This document shows, one piece after another, positions 11,122 through 21,569 of a stretch of DNA of 27,984 bases (position 1 is its first letter; each line of letters begins with the position of its first letter). A program made the translations under genes and the position numbers. The notes beneath the pieces were generated by a model that did no database searches, was not told the origin of the DNA, and was given only the letters and a program-made list of their open reading frames with translations. Source of the DNA: Podochytrium sp. JEL0797 (lineage: Eukaryota > Chytridiomycota > Chytridiomycetes > Chytridiales > Chytriomycetaceae); NCBI GenBank assembly GCA_027596195.1, contig JADGJG010000246.1, positions 1 to 27,984 on the forward strand, given 5' to 3'.

Positions 11122-12744
11122 TCAATCATTTCTCAAGGCATCCAAACTGTTCTTTCTGCCAACATCTGGAATTCCATATTCCTTCTCGAGCCTTTCATAG
11201 AAATCAATCACGCGTCGATTGTAGGCGCGCTTGGCAACGTAATCCTTGGGCATGAAGGAACGCTTGAATCCCGTCATGGTAATGTCCTTGACTTGCTGTG
11301 GGGTCAAGTGGAAGGCGTCAATGGCCAAGTTGAGTTCCTTGAGAACGTCGGTGCTTGAAACGGTGGTGTTGTCCTGGGGTTGAACGAATTTTGTTTAGCA
11401 AAAACGTGTGGGGGGATTGGAAAGAAAAGGAACTCACAGAACACAAAGTCACGGCCATTTTGGCCTCCAACATCTTTTTTATCGGGTGCGACTTCAACGT
11501 GGCCGTTGGGATCGTTTGCAAGTTGCTCGAAATGCACACCTCAAGACAAATACGCATCGACGCCATGTACTGCGCCAACCGTGAAATATAATCCTCACGC
11601 GTCGCCAACAGTCCCTTGGGCTCACTGAAATGCTCGGCATCGAAAATATGGAACCCGTGACCAATACGTTCGGCGTGACAGTCCGTGATGGCTTGGAAGA
11701 TGGATTCAGGGCCGTAACTCTCCCCCGCGTGAACCGTTTTGAAAAAGAATTTCTTGTGCGCGAGGGCAAAGGCTTCCTTGTGATCGCCGTTCGGGAAACC
11801 GTTCTCGGCACCGGCAACGTCGATGGCGACGATGGGGATATTGAGGGTGTTGCGGACTTTGCCGACGGCGCTGACGAGGGCCATGGAGGCTGAGGAAGGG
11901 AAGAGGTCAGAATGACGGGGAGGAAATAAAAAAAAATTTGGAAATTCAAATTTCTTACCGAGACCATAGATGCGTTTGGCAGACTCGTCGGCATGCATTT
12001 CCCAAAAGTTGTTGTACCACGGCGACGACTCCTTTGTAAAGAAACGCATGGCGCACACGATAATGCCGACATCGTATTCGGGCTCCTCGCCGCACATGAC
12101 GAGTGGATGAGCGTTGAACTCTGCAATTGCGCGTTGGAGGCCCTTGTTGACGGCCACGAGGACCTCTTCGATCGAAAGCTCGCCGGGAACTGCGTTGAGC
12201 TGCGGGGCGAAGCGGACCTCAAAGTATCTGTGAAAATCGCGTCAAAACAAAAAACACTGGAATACGGAATAGGGCAAAACAGTTTCCCCACCTCACACCA
12301 ATCTCAAACTGATCCACAGCCAGCTCGTAAGCCACACGCTCGAGAGCAGCGGCGTTACGCAACACGTCTGAGGTGTACTGGAAGCATTCGAGGTATTCGA
12401 CCAGGTTTGCGTACGACTCCTTGAACACGAGTTTCTTGAGTCCTGGAACGTCGTAGGCGGGAAGGTGGACGCCCTGGGCCTTGGCGAGGTCGATCAGAGT
12501 GTCGAGGCGGACCGAGCCGTCCTAGTTGTAGGTTGGAGGAGTAGTAGTGAGTAATCGTGAGTATGTTGAACGAGGGGAGTCGGGTTATTGCGTAGTTCAT
12601 TCTTTGAATGCTTCAGTTCAGCTAGAGGCCATTCGCAGTGCTCGTGGGGGGGTTGGGGGGGCAGCAGGAACGCACCAGGTGGCAGTGCAGATCCGTCTTG
12701 GGGATGCGCTTGAGGAACTCGGCGGGATACAGCGAGGCAGTCAT
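11122..12744 (-). CDS. Adenosine deaminase, 423 residues
   Basis: Five minus-strand exons: 12744-12676, 12521-12292, 12227-11959, 11889-11438, 11373-11122. The product converts adenosine and deoxyadenosine to inosine and deoxyinosine in purine salvage, probably in the cytosol since no signal peptide is seen. The metal-dependent deaminase signature is complete: HCHLDGS (His20 and His22, metal ligands), the AGAE segment near residue 215, HAGES (His243 ligand, Glu246 catalytic), GHG (His267), and Asp341 in SDN. SDN instead of SDD/TDD, followed by [17 protein letters not shown], resembles the TDN subclass I recall from actinobacterial enzymes. At 423 residues it is longer than human ADA (363). 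Intron 1 (154 nt) splits the HxHLDGS motif between Leu23 and Asp24. It is transcribed divergently from the glycosyltransferase gene across 432 bp. Confidence 0.9.
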
Positions 12745-13176
12745 TGTAGGTTGTTCAAACTGGGTGGGAGAGTGTAAGCGGTGCAATGCGTTGCGAGTGG
12801 TTGAAGTGGGGACGGGTCAGCTTGCCCTGCTTTTTTATGCGGATTTTTTTCCAAGATCGCCAATCAGCGGACGAGGTGCCACACCCGAGGATGTCCGAGT
12901 CATCGAATGCATTTTTAATGGTGTGGCTTGATTGTTGAATCCTGCGTTCGACGCGTTTTTGTTTGGTGCCGCTTGACCCCCGCTTGACCCCCCCCCCCCC
13001 CCCCCCCTGGTCGGAGGGAATGGAGACCCGGCCCGCCAATTTCTCGCTTTTGAATCTCTTCAAAACTTGAGTGAGAGAGTACAAGTTGCTGGTAAGTTGG
13101 CAGTATTCTGTTCATCTTGGGTTGTGAGCTTATTCCCACTCACACACACCCCTAGGCCTTGAAACTGCAAAAACAT
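12745..13176. promoter_or_regulatory. Divergent promoter region with a poly(C)20 tract
   Basis: These 432 bp separate the start codons of the adenosine deaminase (-) and glycosyltransferase (+) genes and must hold both promoters. A run of 20 C at 12988-13007 follows two direct copies of GCTTGACCCC (12971-12980 and 12982-12991). No clear TATA box was seen. Regulatory meaning is inferred from position. Confidence 0.45.
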
Positions 13177-16100
13177 ATGGCATATCAAGTCTCCACCCGC
13201 CGCACGACTTCCTCACAGGGAGCCACCTCCCTCAAAGCCGCTGGTCTCCGCTTCGCAGGCGGCCCACGCTGTCGCACATCGCGTCTCGTTGTGTTTGTCA
13301 TGCTGACCGGAACCGTGATTCTCTTGTCGCTATGGAATCGCGCGAGTATGGCACATGTTGATGTGGAGAAACAGGTTGCGGAAATCTCGGCGGCAAGAGG
13401 TTTGTTTTTGTTTTTATTTTTGTTCCGCGTGTTTTGACATTCGCAACGCTTCAATACGCCCCTCCCAGCCGCAAAACTGCTCCAAACCAATTCCGCCACA
13501 CCCTCTTCCACCCCTCGCATCCTCTACTACAACAGACATTCAGCCTGTCACGCCAACATGGTTCAAGTCACGTCACGTCTGAACCTCACGTTCGAAACGT
13601 TCAACCCGGGGTTTCTCGGGGGTCTTGGCATGAAGGGTGAGCGTGCGAATGATATTATTAATGATGGACTTGTGAAAGTGCTTTGTGCGGTTGCGGATGT
13701 GATTATTGTGGCGGATACGATGCCAGGTTTGTGGGGGTTTTTTGTTTTTGTTTTTTCGAATGGGCTTCCTAAACTTTTCACCTCCCCCGCCCAGACGCCC
13801 GCCCCCTCTTCCAATCCCTCGCCCGTGAAAACAAAGCCGAACGATGCAAAGCCAACATTGTCCTCGAACTCACAACGCGGTTCGACTGGGGCATCCCCGA
13901 CGGCCAAGAATACTACAAACTGAATTGGAAACTCGCCCACATGAACCCAAAGAATTTGTTTTGGGTCACGAACAACGCGTTTGAACCACTCGATTTGTCG
14001 TATGAAGCGCTTGCGACACCCAAGTTTCGGATGTTGAGGCCGACGGGGCATAGTCAGTTGGATGCTCAGGTTTGTTTCTTTTTGTTCTTCTTTTTTCTTG
14101 TTCTCAACTCGCTTCCCGCCTCCCTTGCCCAAAAAAAAACAGGAAATCCCCGAATCCGACAAACTCCTCGCACTCTGCCGCGAAGAAGAACACTCTGCCA
14201 TCTTTGCCATCATGCGACGCATGAACATACCCTTCAAGCACGTGAATGGAGGGTACGGTGGGCCCAAAACCTTGGCAAAGTATAAAGCCTTTATCGAGTT
14301 TCCGTACCAAGTTTCGACCATGAAGTTGTACGAGAATTTGGCGGCGGGTGTGGTTATGTTGGTGCCTTCCAAGGATTTTTTTAGGGAGTTGATTGAGGTA
14401 ATATGTGGCGTTTGTTTGCGAGATCAAGACGTGCTGCTCACCTCCCCTCACTTTACATCCAACAGAAAGATCTCCACTCCTTTGGCCCCTGGGACAAAAT
14501 CTCCCGCGCTGGCCCGGATACGTGGCACCTCCACATGGATTATTACCACCCAGACCTCTCCCCATACATCTACTACTTCACCTCCTTCGACCACCTCCAC
14601 GCCCTCCTCACGTCTTCCACCATCCTCGACTCACGCAACGTGCGGGTCGAAGCGCCCAAGGCGTATGCGCGGTTGGTCGAGAAGGGACTGCACGGGTGGG
14701 CGGACATGTTTGCGGAGATGGGATGGGTTGTTGGGGTTGATGGGAAGAAGCATGTGGTTGGGAGTGGGGAGGGGACTGTTGTGAAGGCGGGGTTGTATAA
14801 GGAGGGGGTTGTGCCGCCTAAAGGGGAGGAAGAGTGGGAGAGGGAGTGGATGCGGTTGGATGAGTGGAAGGGGGAACGCAGGAATGAGAGGATGAGTGCA
14901 GCAAGGGGGGTTAGGGCGGGGATTACGGAGATGGAGATGGATGCGTATACAACAAGTTTGGAGAGGAAGAATCCGCAGGCGAAACGGTTTGCGCAGTTGG
15001 ATGGGAAGTTTGAGGGGATGGATTTGGGATTGGTGGGGTTGTTGGATGTGGTGAATGGGGAGGTTGCGGGGGTACGGGAGGGGGTGTTTGGGGGGAGTCT
15101 TGCGGGGATGGGGGAGGGGGAGGTTGAGGGGGGGGTGGTCGGGAAGGGGATGAGGTTGGTGTATGAGTTAGTGATGAGTGTGCCGCATAATGCTGTTATT
15201 GGGCCGAGTAATTATGTGGCGGTGTCCAAGTTGCAACGCGCGTTTCGGATCGTGCATTCGGTTTTGTTTTTGGACTCGGCGTCGAAGGCGGTTAAGTCTG
15301 GGGTGAGGGGGGAAGTGCGGGAGAGGTTGTTGGCGCCGTTGAATGAGTTGGAACGCAAAAACTTGGACAAGAAGATGAAGGTGTTGTCCAAGGTGGTGTA
15401 CCCGTGGGCGTTTTCGAACCGGTTCTCGGGTATGATGGATTTGCTCGAGTCGTTCAACCAGCCGCGTGGGATTGTGTTGTCGTTTGGGAATGGAGGGTTC
15501 GAGCAGGGTCTGTTGACCATTATGCACATCCGCAAGAACTTGGACTGTCATTTGCCCATGCAGATTTTCTACAATGGGTTGATGGATTTGGATGCGGACA
15601 AAATTGAAGCCTTGAACCGGATTGACGGAGTGACGACCAAGAACTTGCAGGAGGTGTTTACGGGGATTGCAGAGGATAGAAATTACCACAGGTATTTATT
15701 TACGCGTGGTTTTTTTTGGTTGTTCTGAGTGTTGTTTTTTGTTCTACATTCTCATTCCCGCTTTTCACGTCCTCACAAAACAAAACTCAGCAAACCGTAC
15801 GCCATCCTCGCATCCACCTTCCAACAAGTCATCTACATTGACGACGACGTGGTCCTCTTCCAAAACCCCGAAACCCTCCTCAAACAATCCGCCCTCTTCA
15901 AACAATACGGCACGCTCTTTTTCAAGGGCCGCAGCTACGACTTTGGCAACAGCAAATGGGTGCGTTGGTTCATCAAGTCTCCCTCTTTGACGGCCAACAC
16001 TACGGGGAGGTATTTCCGCGATGTGAGTAAGGATGAGATGGACGCGTCGTTGATGTTGTTTGACAAGTCGCGATTGGAGGTTGTGCATGGGTTGTTGTCG

Positions 16101-16665
16101 ACTTGTCATTTGAATTTGAGGGAGGTGAGGGAAGGAGGGTTGGATAAGCATTTGCAAGGTAACTTTTTTGCTTTATTGTCGACGCGTCTCTGCTTCCTTC
16201 CCGCATGACACTAATTTGACTCAAACAAACAATCTAGGTGACAAGGAAACTTACTGGCTGGCTCTTGAGCTTCTGCGCATCCCGTACCAATTCGTTCCTG
16301 GTATCGCGGGAGCGGCAGGCACGTTGCAGCAAAAAGACGGCAAGTCTGTTCCCAACAGCGTGTGTGGACCTCAGTCGCATTTGGATGAGCACGGACAACT
16401 CTTGCACGTCAACAGTCGCAGTGCGCGTTACAACAATGAGCTCGACAAGTTTGAAAAGACGCTCAGCCATTACATTGCGCCAGTCAGTGATAAGCCGGGG
16501 AATATTGATTCGACGCAGCAGCCGTGGTGTGTGAGTGGGGAGGTTGGGTCGCAAGAAGTGGTTGCGGTGGGAGCGGAGAGCAAGCGGTTGGTGTTGAAGC
16601 TGCGCGAGTTGGATATGGAGGTGCGACACGATTCGTGGAAGCATTATGTTGAGAACCACATGTAG
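13177..16665 (+). CDS. Two-domain type II membrane glycosyltransferase: GT-B-like half plus GT71 (MNN1-type) half
   Basis: Seven exons, 1010 residues: 13177-13399, 13469-13726, 13795-14069, 14143-14397, 14466-15691, 15791-16158, 16238-16665. A short cytosolic N-terminus and one membrane anchor (residues 37-53, LVVFVMLTGTVILLSLW) suggest a Golgi enzyme. The C-terminal part (about 575-1010) matches the MNN1 alpha-1,3-mannosyltransferase family (GT71): KPYAILAS, a DxD-type metal/sugar-nucleotide site in YIDDDVVLFQNP (763-765), GTLFF, and GDKETYW (869-875). Residues about 91-420 look like a second glycosyltransferase fold: RILYYNRHSACHA start, GGYGGPKTLAKYKAF, then KLYENLAAGVVMLVPS (313-328), like the donor-binding region of GT-B enzymes. 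A Gly/Glu/Met-rich linker lies at about 14700-15170. GT71 identity is firm; the N-terminal activity is inferred. Confidence 0.85.
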
Positions 16666-16677
16666 TTTGTATTTTTT

Positions 16678-16683
16678 ATTAAA
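16678..16683 (+). terminator. ATTAAA polyadenylation signal of the glycosyltransferase gene
   Basis: ATTAAA, a common variant, starts 12 bp after the glycosyltransferase stop. It lies in the 59-bp gap before the TUP1-like start codon. Confidence 0.4.
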
Positions 16684-16724
16684 TCTTGGTTTGTAAAAGG
16701 CAAAAGCAAAAAAAAAACACCCCA

Positions 16725-19591
16725 ATGCAAAGTCTACCTGCGGCAAACAGCGGCAGCGACAAACGTGGCCAGCAACTGCCCCCTGGAAACCCGGCAGCCG
16801 CCCCTGGTGCCGCGCCACACGCCCAGCGCCTGATGGAGCTTCTTGACGCGGCGCGCATCGAGGCAGACCACTGTCTGCAGGACCTGGCCATAGCGCGGGC
16901 CCAGCGCGACGACCTGGATGCGAAGCGTAAGTCGGGTCCTAGTGCTTCCTAGAGAGTGTCTAGCGAGTGTGCCTAGTGAGAGTGCCTAGCCATGCGCCTA
17001 GCTAGTCTAGGGCATGATGCCTAGGCAACGAGACAAGGCGATGCGAGTCGAAAATGACTAACACCACCCAGTCTCCAACCAGGTCCACGAACTCATGGCA
17101 TACCAGAACCACCTGTACGAGCTCGAACGCGCCCACGGCCGCCTCAAGCTGCAGTACGAAGACGAGCTGATGCGTGTGCACAAGGATCTCGAGCACGCGC
17201 GCAACAACCCCAACGTGTCGCCCACAAACAACCTCGCTGCCCCTTCCTCCTCCAACATCGACAAGCTCGGCTACAAATCGTCTGGCCCGCCCAACTTCCC
17301 CGAGGGACCCCCCCCTGTGCTTGCATCCAACGAGAACGGAAGCAGCGTGTTTGGCGCCCTGATGGGCTCAGCTGCTGCCCCTGGTCCTGCGAATCCATCC
17401 GCCCCTGTCCCGGGCGGTGCGTCCATGAGCGGTGTGTTTGTGTTTTTGTTTTTTCGTGCGAGGATGACTAAACCCTTCGCAAGATCCCCGCGCAGGAAAC
17501 CCAGACCAGCACCCTGCAAAGAGAATGCGTGAGGATGTGCATCCGGGCGTGCCCCAGCAGCAGCAGCAACAACAGCAGCAGCATATGCAGCAACAGCAGC
17601 AGCAGGGCGGATACATGGGCAAGCCTCCAGGTGCCCCCATGCGTCAGGTTCGCATTACATTTTATATTTCAGCTCCTTTTTTGGGTGCCAGTTTGGGTCC
17701 GATGACAAACGGAGATATTTCCCCCTCCCCTCACTTCTAATTTTTTCCTTGTCCCCACCTTCCCCCCTTTGTCAGGATCACGGGTACCCTTCGCAGCATG
17801 GAGGTCCCACGCATTCTCCTGGCCTTGTGGACGACCTGAAACGCAAAATGCCGCCGTCCCAGCAACAACCGGGCCCCGGCGCTCCCTACGGACAGCCCCA
17901 ACCACCCCAACAGTCCTACCCTCCACAACAGCGTGGATACCAACAGGGCCCACCACCCCCTCAACAGCAACAACAACTTCCTCCACAGCAGCAGCAGCAA
18001 CCCATGTACCAACAACAGCAACAGCAAATGCCACCCCAGCAGCAGCAGCAATATCAGCAGCAGCTTCGAGAACAGCAGCAGCAACAGCAACAACAACAGC
18101 AGCAGCAGCAGCAACAGCAGGCTCCACCTCCACAGCAGCAGATTGCGCAGCGCGGTGTTGAGACTGGGATTTGCGATTTGGATGGGATTTTGAGCAGCAC
18201 GAATCCGGCGCTTGCGCAGTGGAAGAAGCAAGGGGCAGATTGGACGGTTGTGTACAATCCCAAGAGTTTGACGGGGAAGGGCAAGTTGGATGTGTCGTTG
18301 GCGCATTCGTTGGATCATGGAAGGTTTGTTTATTTTTTTTCCATTTTTTTTTCTTGGCGAAAAAATCCTTGTTTATGCGAAAACCCGAAACTAACGGGAA
18401 AATGGCATTTCCCTCTCACTTTACGCACTCCAGTGTCGTCTGTTGCGTCAAATTCTCCAACGACGGACAACTCCTCGCGACCGGATGCAACCGCACCGCG
18501 CAAGTCTTTGACGCGCACACGGGCCAAAAACTGCACACCCTGACCGCCACGAGCGACAACGCCGCGGGCGCACAGCAACCCGCCTCGGGCGACCTCTACA
18601 TTCGGTCCGTGTGTTTCTCACCGGACTCAGCGTCCCTCGCTACTGGCGCCGAAGACAAGATTATCCGCGTGTGGGACATCAACAACCGTGCGTTGAGGTA
18701 CAGTCTCAGAGGGCACGAGCAGGACATTTATTCGATGGATTGGAGCAAGGATGGGAGGTTTTTGGTGAGTGGAAGTGGGGATCGGAGTGTGAGGGTGTGG
18801 GATGCGACTGCGCCGGATGGAAGTGGCAAGTGTTTGATGATTTTGTTTAATGAGGAGGAACCTCAGGCGTCTGTTCCTGGGGGCAGTCAGAAGGACAGTG
18901 GGGTCACGAATGTGGCGATTAACCCTGTGGATGGGAAGTGTGTTGCGTCTGCGTCTTTGGATATGAAGATACGGATAGCGTGTATAGTGTAGCGTTTAGT
19001 CAGGATGGGAGAAGTATTGTGAGTGCGAGTTTGGACAAGACGTTGAAAGTGTGGGATTTGAGTCCACAGACTCTTGCGACGCTTGCGAGGGCGCCGGAGT
19101 ATGGGATTCTTCCGCATGCTGTTCCTGGGACAGCGCATCCTTCCCCACCTGCGGCTGTTGTGACGACGCGGTGTCGACACACGTATGGGGGCCACAAGAA
19201 TTATGTGTTGAGTGTGGCGTATCCTGGGGCAAATGCGCCATTTGCGAGGAGCGTGGATGGGTCGAGGACGGGGTTGGAGGAGATTGAGTGGGTTGTGAGT
19301 GCGAGTAAAGATCGGAGTGTGACATTTTGGGATGCGAAGCAGGGGGCTGGGGCTGCTGGTGGAGGGGATTTGAGTTCTTGCGCGCAGTTTATGTTACAGG
19401 GGCATAAGAATTCGGGTATGTTTTTTATTTATTTTTCTACTGGGAGAGAGAAGAGGGCGCTGACCTGTTTTTTTCGTTTGGGTGTAGTGATTTCGATCGC
19501 CATGTCGAATACGGAGGGGTTGTTTGCTACGGGGTCGGGAGACTGTCGGGCTAGGATTTGGAAGATTACTCCGTTGAAGCAGGAGGGATGA
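16725..19591 (+). CDS. TUP1: TUP1-like WD40 transcriptional corepressor, frame interrupted in blade 4
   Basis: Exons 16725-16926, 17072-17431, 17496-17647, 17776-18323, 18434-19415, 19488-19591. Tup1 forms a tetramer and, with the TPR protein Ssn6/Cyc8, represses transcription through DNA-bound factors and histones. The N-terminal oligomerisation helix is clear ([15 protein letters not shown]; then [19 protein letters not shown]). A Pro/Gln-rich middle with polyQ follows. The propeller starts with the typical [20 protein letters not shown] and ends with HKNSVISIAM and GDCRARIW, and seven blades can be counted. After VASASLD at about 18960 the frame breaks: the native frame hits TAG at 18990-18992, while blade 5 ([15 protein letters not shown]) resumes in another frame and the second half of blade 4 is absent. 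Exon lengths total 2348 nt, not a multiple of three. No intron explains this. It may be a deletion, an assembly error or a real truncation. Confidence 0.85.
16927..17071 (+). other. TUP1 intron 1, 145 nt, rich in CTAG words
   Basis: The GT-AG intron has a TGACTAAC branch-like site just before its acceptor. Between about 16938 and 17025 CTAG occurs about nine times, mostly as CCTAG, including the partly repeated unit GTGCCTAG. The surrounding exons are not enriched. Borders are fixed by continuity of the Tup1 N-terminal helix (LDAK to LSNQVHELM). Confidence 0.7.
17555..17605 (+). repeat. CAG/CAA repeat, first polyglutamine tract of TUP1
   Basis: Mixed CAG/CAA codons encode a nearly pure Gln tract with one His-Met interruption. 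Fungal Tup1 proteins commonly carry Gln-rich segments between the N-terminal helix and the propeller. Confidence 0.85.
17860..18142 (+). repeat. Pro/Gln low-complexity tract of TUP1, densest at 18035-18120
   Basis: In-frame CAG/CAA repeats mixed with Pro, Tyr and Gly codons encode a disordered Gln/Pro-rich linker. The longest near-pure run is at about 18068-18120. Mixed CAA/CAG use makes large slippage less likely than in pure CAG. Confidence 0.85.
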
Positions 19592-20126
19592 AAGGATTGG
19601 GATGCGTTTGGATTGCTTTTTTGTGTGCGTGCGTGCGTGTGTGCGTATGTGTGTCTGTGTGTGTGTGGGGTGTATTTTTATTTTCGAAAATGGAAAATGA
19701 AGGAGAATTTTTGTGGGATTAACTGCATATCACGTAGATACGAAAGGAATCCCTGAGTTTCAATATTTTGTTGGTCAATCCTGTATATTCAGCTCATCGC
19801 AGCGAAAAGGGAGGAACGCGAGTTGGCTTGTTTCTATGCCAACGAAGCTCTTTTTTCAAACAAAGTCCTGATCTCGAAACTGGGTGTATCGGCCCCGTAT
19901 CGGCCGCATGCGGGGGTCTGCATTATTTGAAAATCACTCTAGAATGTTCGTGCACATTGGTGCCGCAGTTTCGGAGAATACCCCCCCATTTTCAATTGAT
20001 TGATGAAATGGGAAGAGAAAACCCTGAATATTAATAATACGGAATGATAGGAAGGCAAAAGTTCGTCGCCGAATCACTCGAATCACAAATATAGTGGGAC
20101 ACTCTGCCGCACGAAATACTGCCAAA
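19592..20126. other. Intergenic region with a GT-rich tract and a doubled GTATCGGCC
   Basis: The spacer holds the TUP1 3' region and the MFS promoter. A GT/GC-alternating tract lies at about 19618-19670, able in principle to form Z-DNA. GTATCGGCC occurs twice in tandem near 19885-19905, next to CGGCCG and GCATGC palindromes, a possible regulator-binding site. No AATAAA was seen close to the TUP1 stop. No gene is supported here. Confidence 0.4.
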
Positions 20127-21569
20127 ATGAGCCTCCCAATTGAAGACAGCGTTTGTGCGACGGAGCAGGAATTCTTGCCAGCTCTGGAATCCTCAAAGGG
20201 CCAAGACTTCAGCCTTGGACAAGACTCACCTTCCACCGAAGTTGCATTTGTCATTGATGAAGAGGGTGAAATTCCAGAGGCTCCTGATGGTGGTCTCACT
20301 GCCTGGTCCACGGTGTTTGCTTCCTTTGTCGTACACTTTCTTGCGCTTGGTGTTTTGTATTCCTTTGGAATTTATGGTGCCTTTTACGCAAAGAATGGCG
20401 TGGATAGTCTCTCCACGATTTCTTGGATCGGATCGATTGGTGCAGCATCCATGGTCGGATTCGGCCTTCCATCTGGACGCCTTGCCGAGCGATTTGGATT
20501 TCGCATCATGTGCGTGGATTTGATATTATCCCTCAAACTTGCTGACGTAATATTCAGGATATTTGTTGGCGCGTGTGTCCTCTCAAGTGGGCTTGTTCTC
20601 GCAAGTTTCTGCACTGCAACATGGCAACTGATGATCACGCAAGGTTTCCTCTTTGGATTCGGCACAAGTTTGTCGTATTTCCCGGCAGTTTCCGTCCCCT
20701 CTCAATGGTTCACCAAAAAGCGGTCCATTGCCACGGGAATCGCTGTCTCAGGTTCGGGACTCGGCGGTCTCGTGATGGCACTCGCCACCGAACACCTGTT
20801 GACTTCGATTGGTCTCGCGTGGACACTCCGAGCTACAGCCATTCTGCTGTTTACCGGAATCTGTGGAATCTTGCCGCTCATTAAAACGCGCATTCCTCCA
20901 TCTCCGGGGTCCAAGACGGATTGGACCGTTTTCAAAGACATCCGATTCTTGTTGATTTTGGGCGTTGTCTTTTTTGCAACATTCCCAACTTTCATTCCCA
21001 TCATTGTGAGTTGCCCTTCTCCCTCTTCCTGTCTCAGTTCTCACACGCCTTGTTTTCCCCAGTATCTCCCTTCATACGCTCAAACCGTTGTCGGCTCCAC
21101 ATCTTCCGACGCCGCAGTCCTCATCTCAATCTACAACGGCTCTTCCGCAGCCGGCCGAGTCCTCATCGGTCTCGCCGCCGACACCATTTTCGGACGCGTC
21201 AATTCGATTGTTCTCTGTGGAGCTCTCAGCGGCATCTCAATGCTCTTCATTTGGACATTTGCCAACACATACCCCCTTCTCGTCGCCTTCGCAATCGTAA
21301 ACGGGTTCGTCTGCGGTGGATTCATATCCCTCTTCCCCGTCGTAGTCGGCCAAACGTTCGGACTCAAAAGACTGCCGAGTTTGATTGGAACCATCATGAC
21401 TTTCAGCGCGTTGGGCAACTTGTGTGGGCCGCCGTTGGGTGGAATTATTGAGACACATTTGGGGTATGTGGGTGTGACTGTGTTTGCGGGGAGTGTGACG
21501 ATGGTTTCTGTTGCGTTTAGTTTGACGCTGCGGTATAAGCTTGAGCCGAATATGCTCAAGGTGTTTTAA
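20127..21569 (+). CDS. MFS transporter of the monocarboxylate-porter (MCT) type, 445 residues
   Basis: Exons 20127-20509, 20558-21005, 21063-21569. A membrane carrier predicted to move a monocarboxylate or similar small solute; the substrate is not readable from sequence. The MCT signature PDGGLTAW (residues 53-60) comes just before the first membrane helix (about 60-86), and about 12 hydrophobic helices follow. RLAERFGFR between early helices fits the MFS loop 2-3 motif, and the central loop (KTRIPPSPGSKTDW) is short. The N-terminal tail is acidic. The ATG at 20127 is chosen because the open frame upstream lacks another ATG. Both introns (48 and 57 nt) are multiples of three without stops, so unspliced reading stays open; splicing restores ordinary MFS spacing. 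Codons from 93 onward lie in the tandem repeat, so this 3' part recurs downstream. Confidence 0.88.
   Translation: MSLPIEDSVCATEQEFLPALESSKGQDFSLGQDSPSTEVAFVIDEEGEIPEAPDGGLTAWSTVFASFVVHFLALGVLYSFGIYGAFYAKNGVDSLSTISWIGSIGAASMVGFGLPSGRLAERFGFRIMCVDLILSLKLADVIFRIFVGACVLSSGLVLASFCTATWQLMITQGFLFGFGTSLSYFPAVSVPSQWFTKKRSIATGIAVSGSGLGGLVMALATEHLLTSIGLAWTLRATAILLFTGICGILPLIKTRIPPSPGSKTDWTVFKDIRFLLILGVVFFATFPTFIPIIVSCPSPSSCLSSHTPCFPQYLPSYAQTVVGSTSSDAAVLISIYNGSSAAGRVLIGLAADTIFGRVNSIVLCGALSGISMLFIWTFANTYPLLVAFAIVNGFVCGGFISLFPVVVGQTFGLKRLPSLIGTIMTFSALGNLCGPPLGGIIETHLGYVGVTVFAGSVTMVSVAFSLTLRYKLEPNMLKVF

Noticed and set aside
13563..14372. 269-codon minus-strand open frame
   Set aside because: It is antisense to glycosyltransferase exons 2-4 and crosses their introns; the plus strand has consistent splicing and recognisable motifs.
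17555..18142. Repeats that might suggest a satellite or CRISPR array
   Set aside because: They are in-frame CAG/CAA codons of the TUP1 glutamine-rich linker, with no spacer structure.
19618..19670. GT-rich tract as a telomere-like or recombination element
   Set aside because: It is an irregular GT/GC microsatellite after TUP1 with no further supporting structure.
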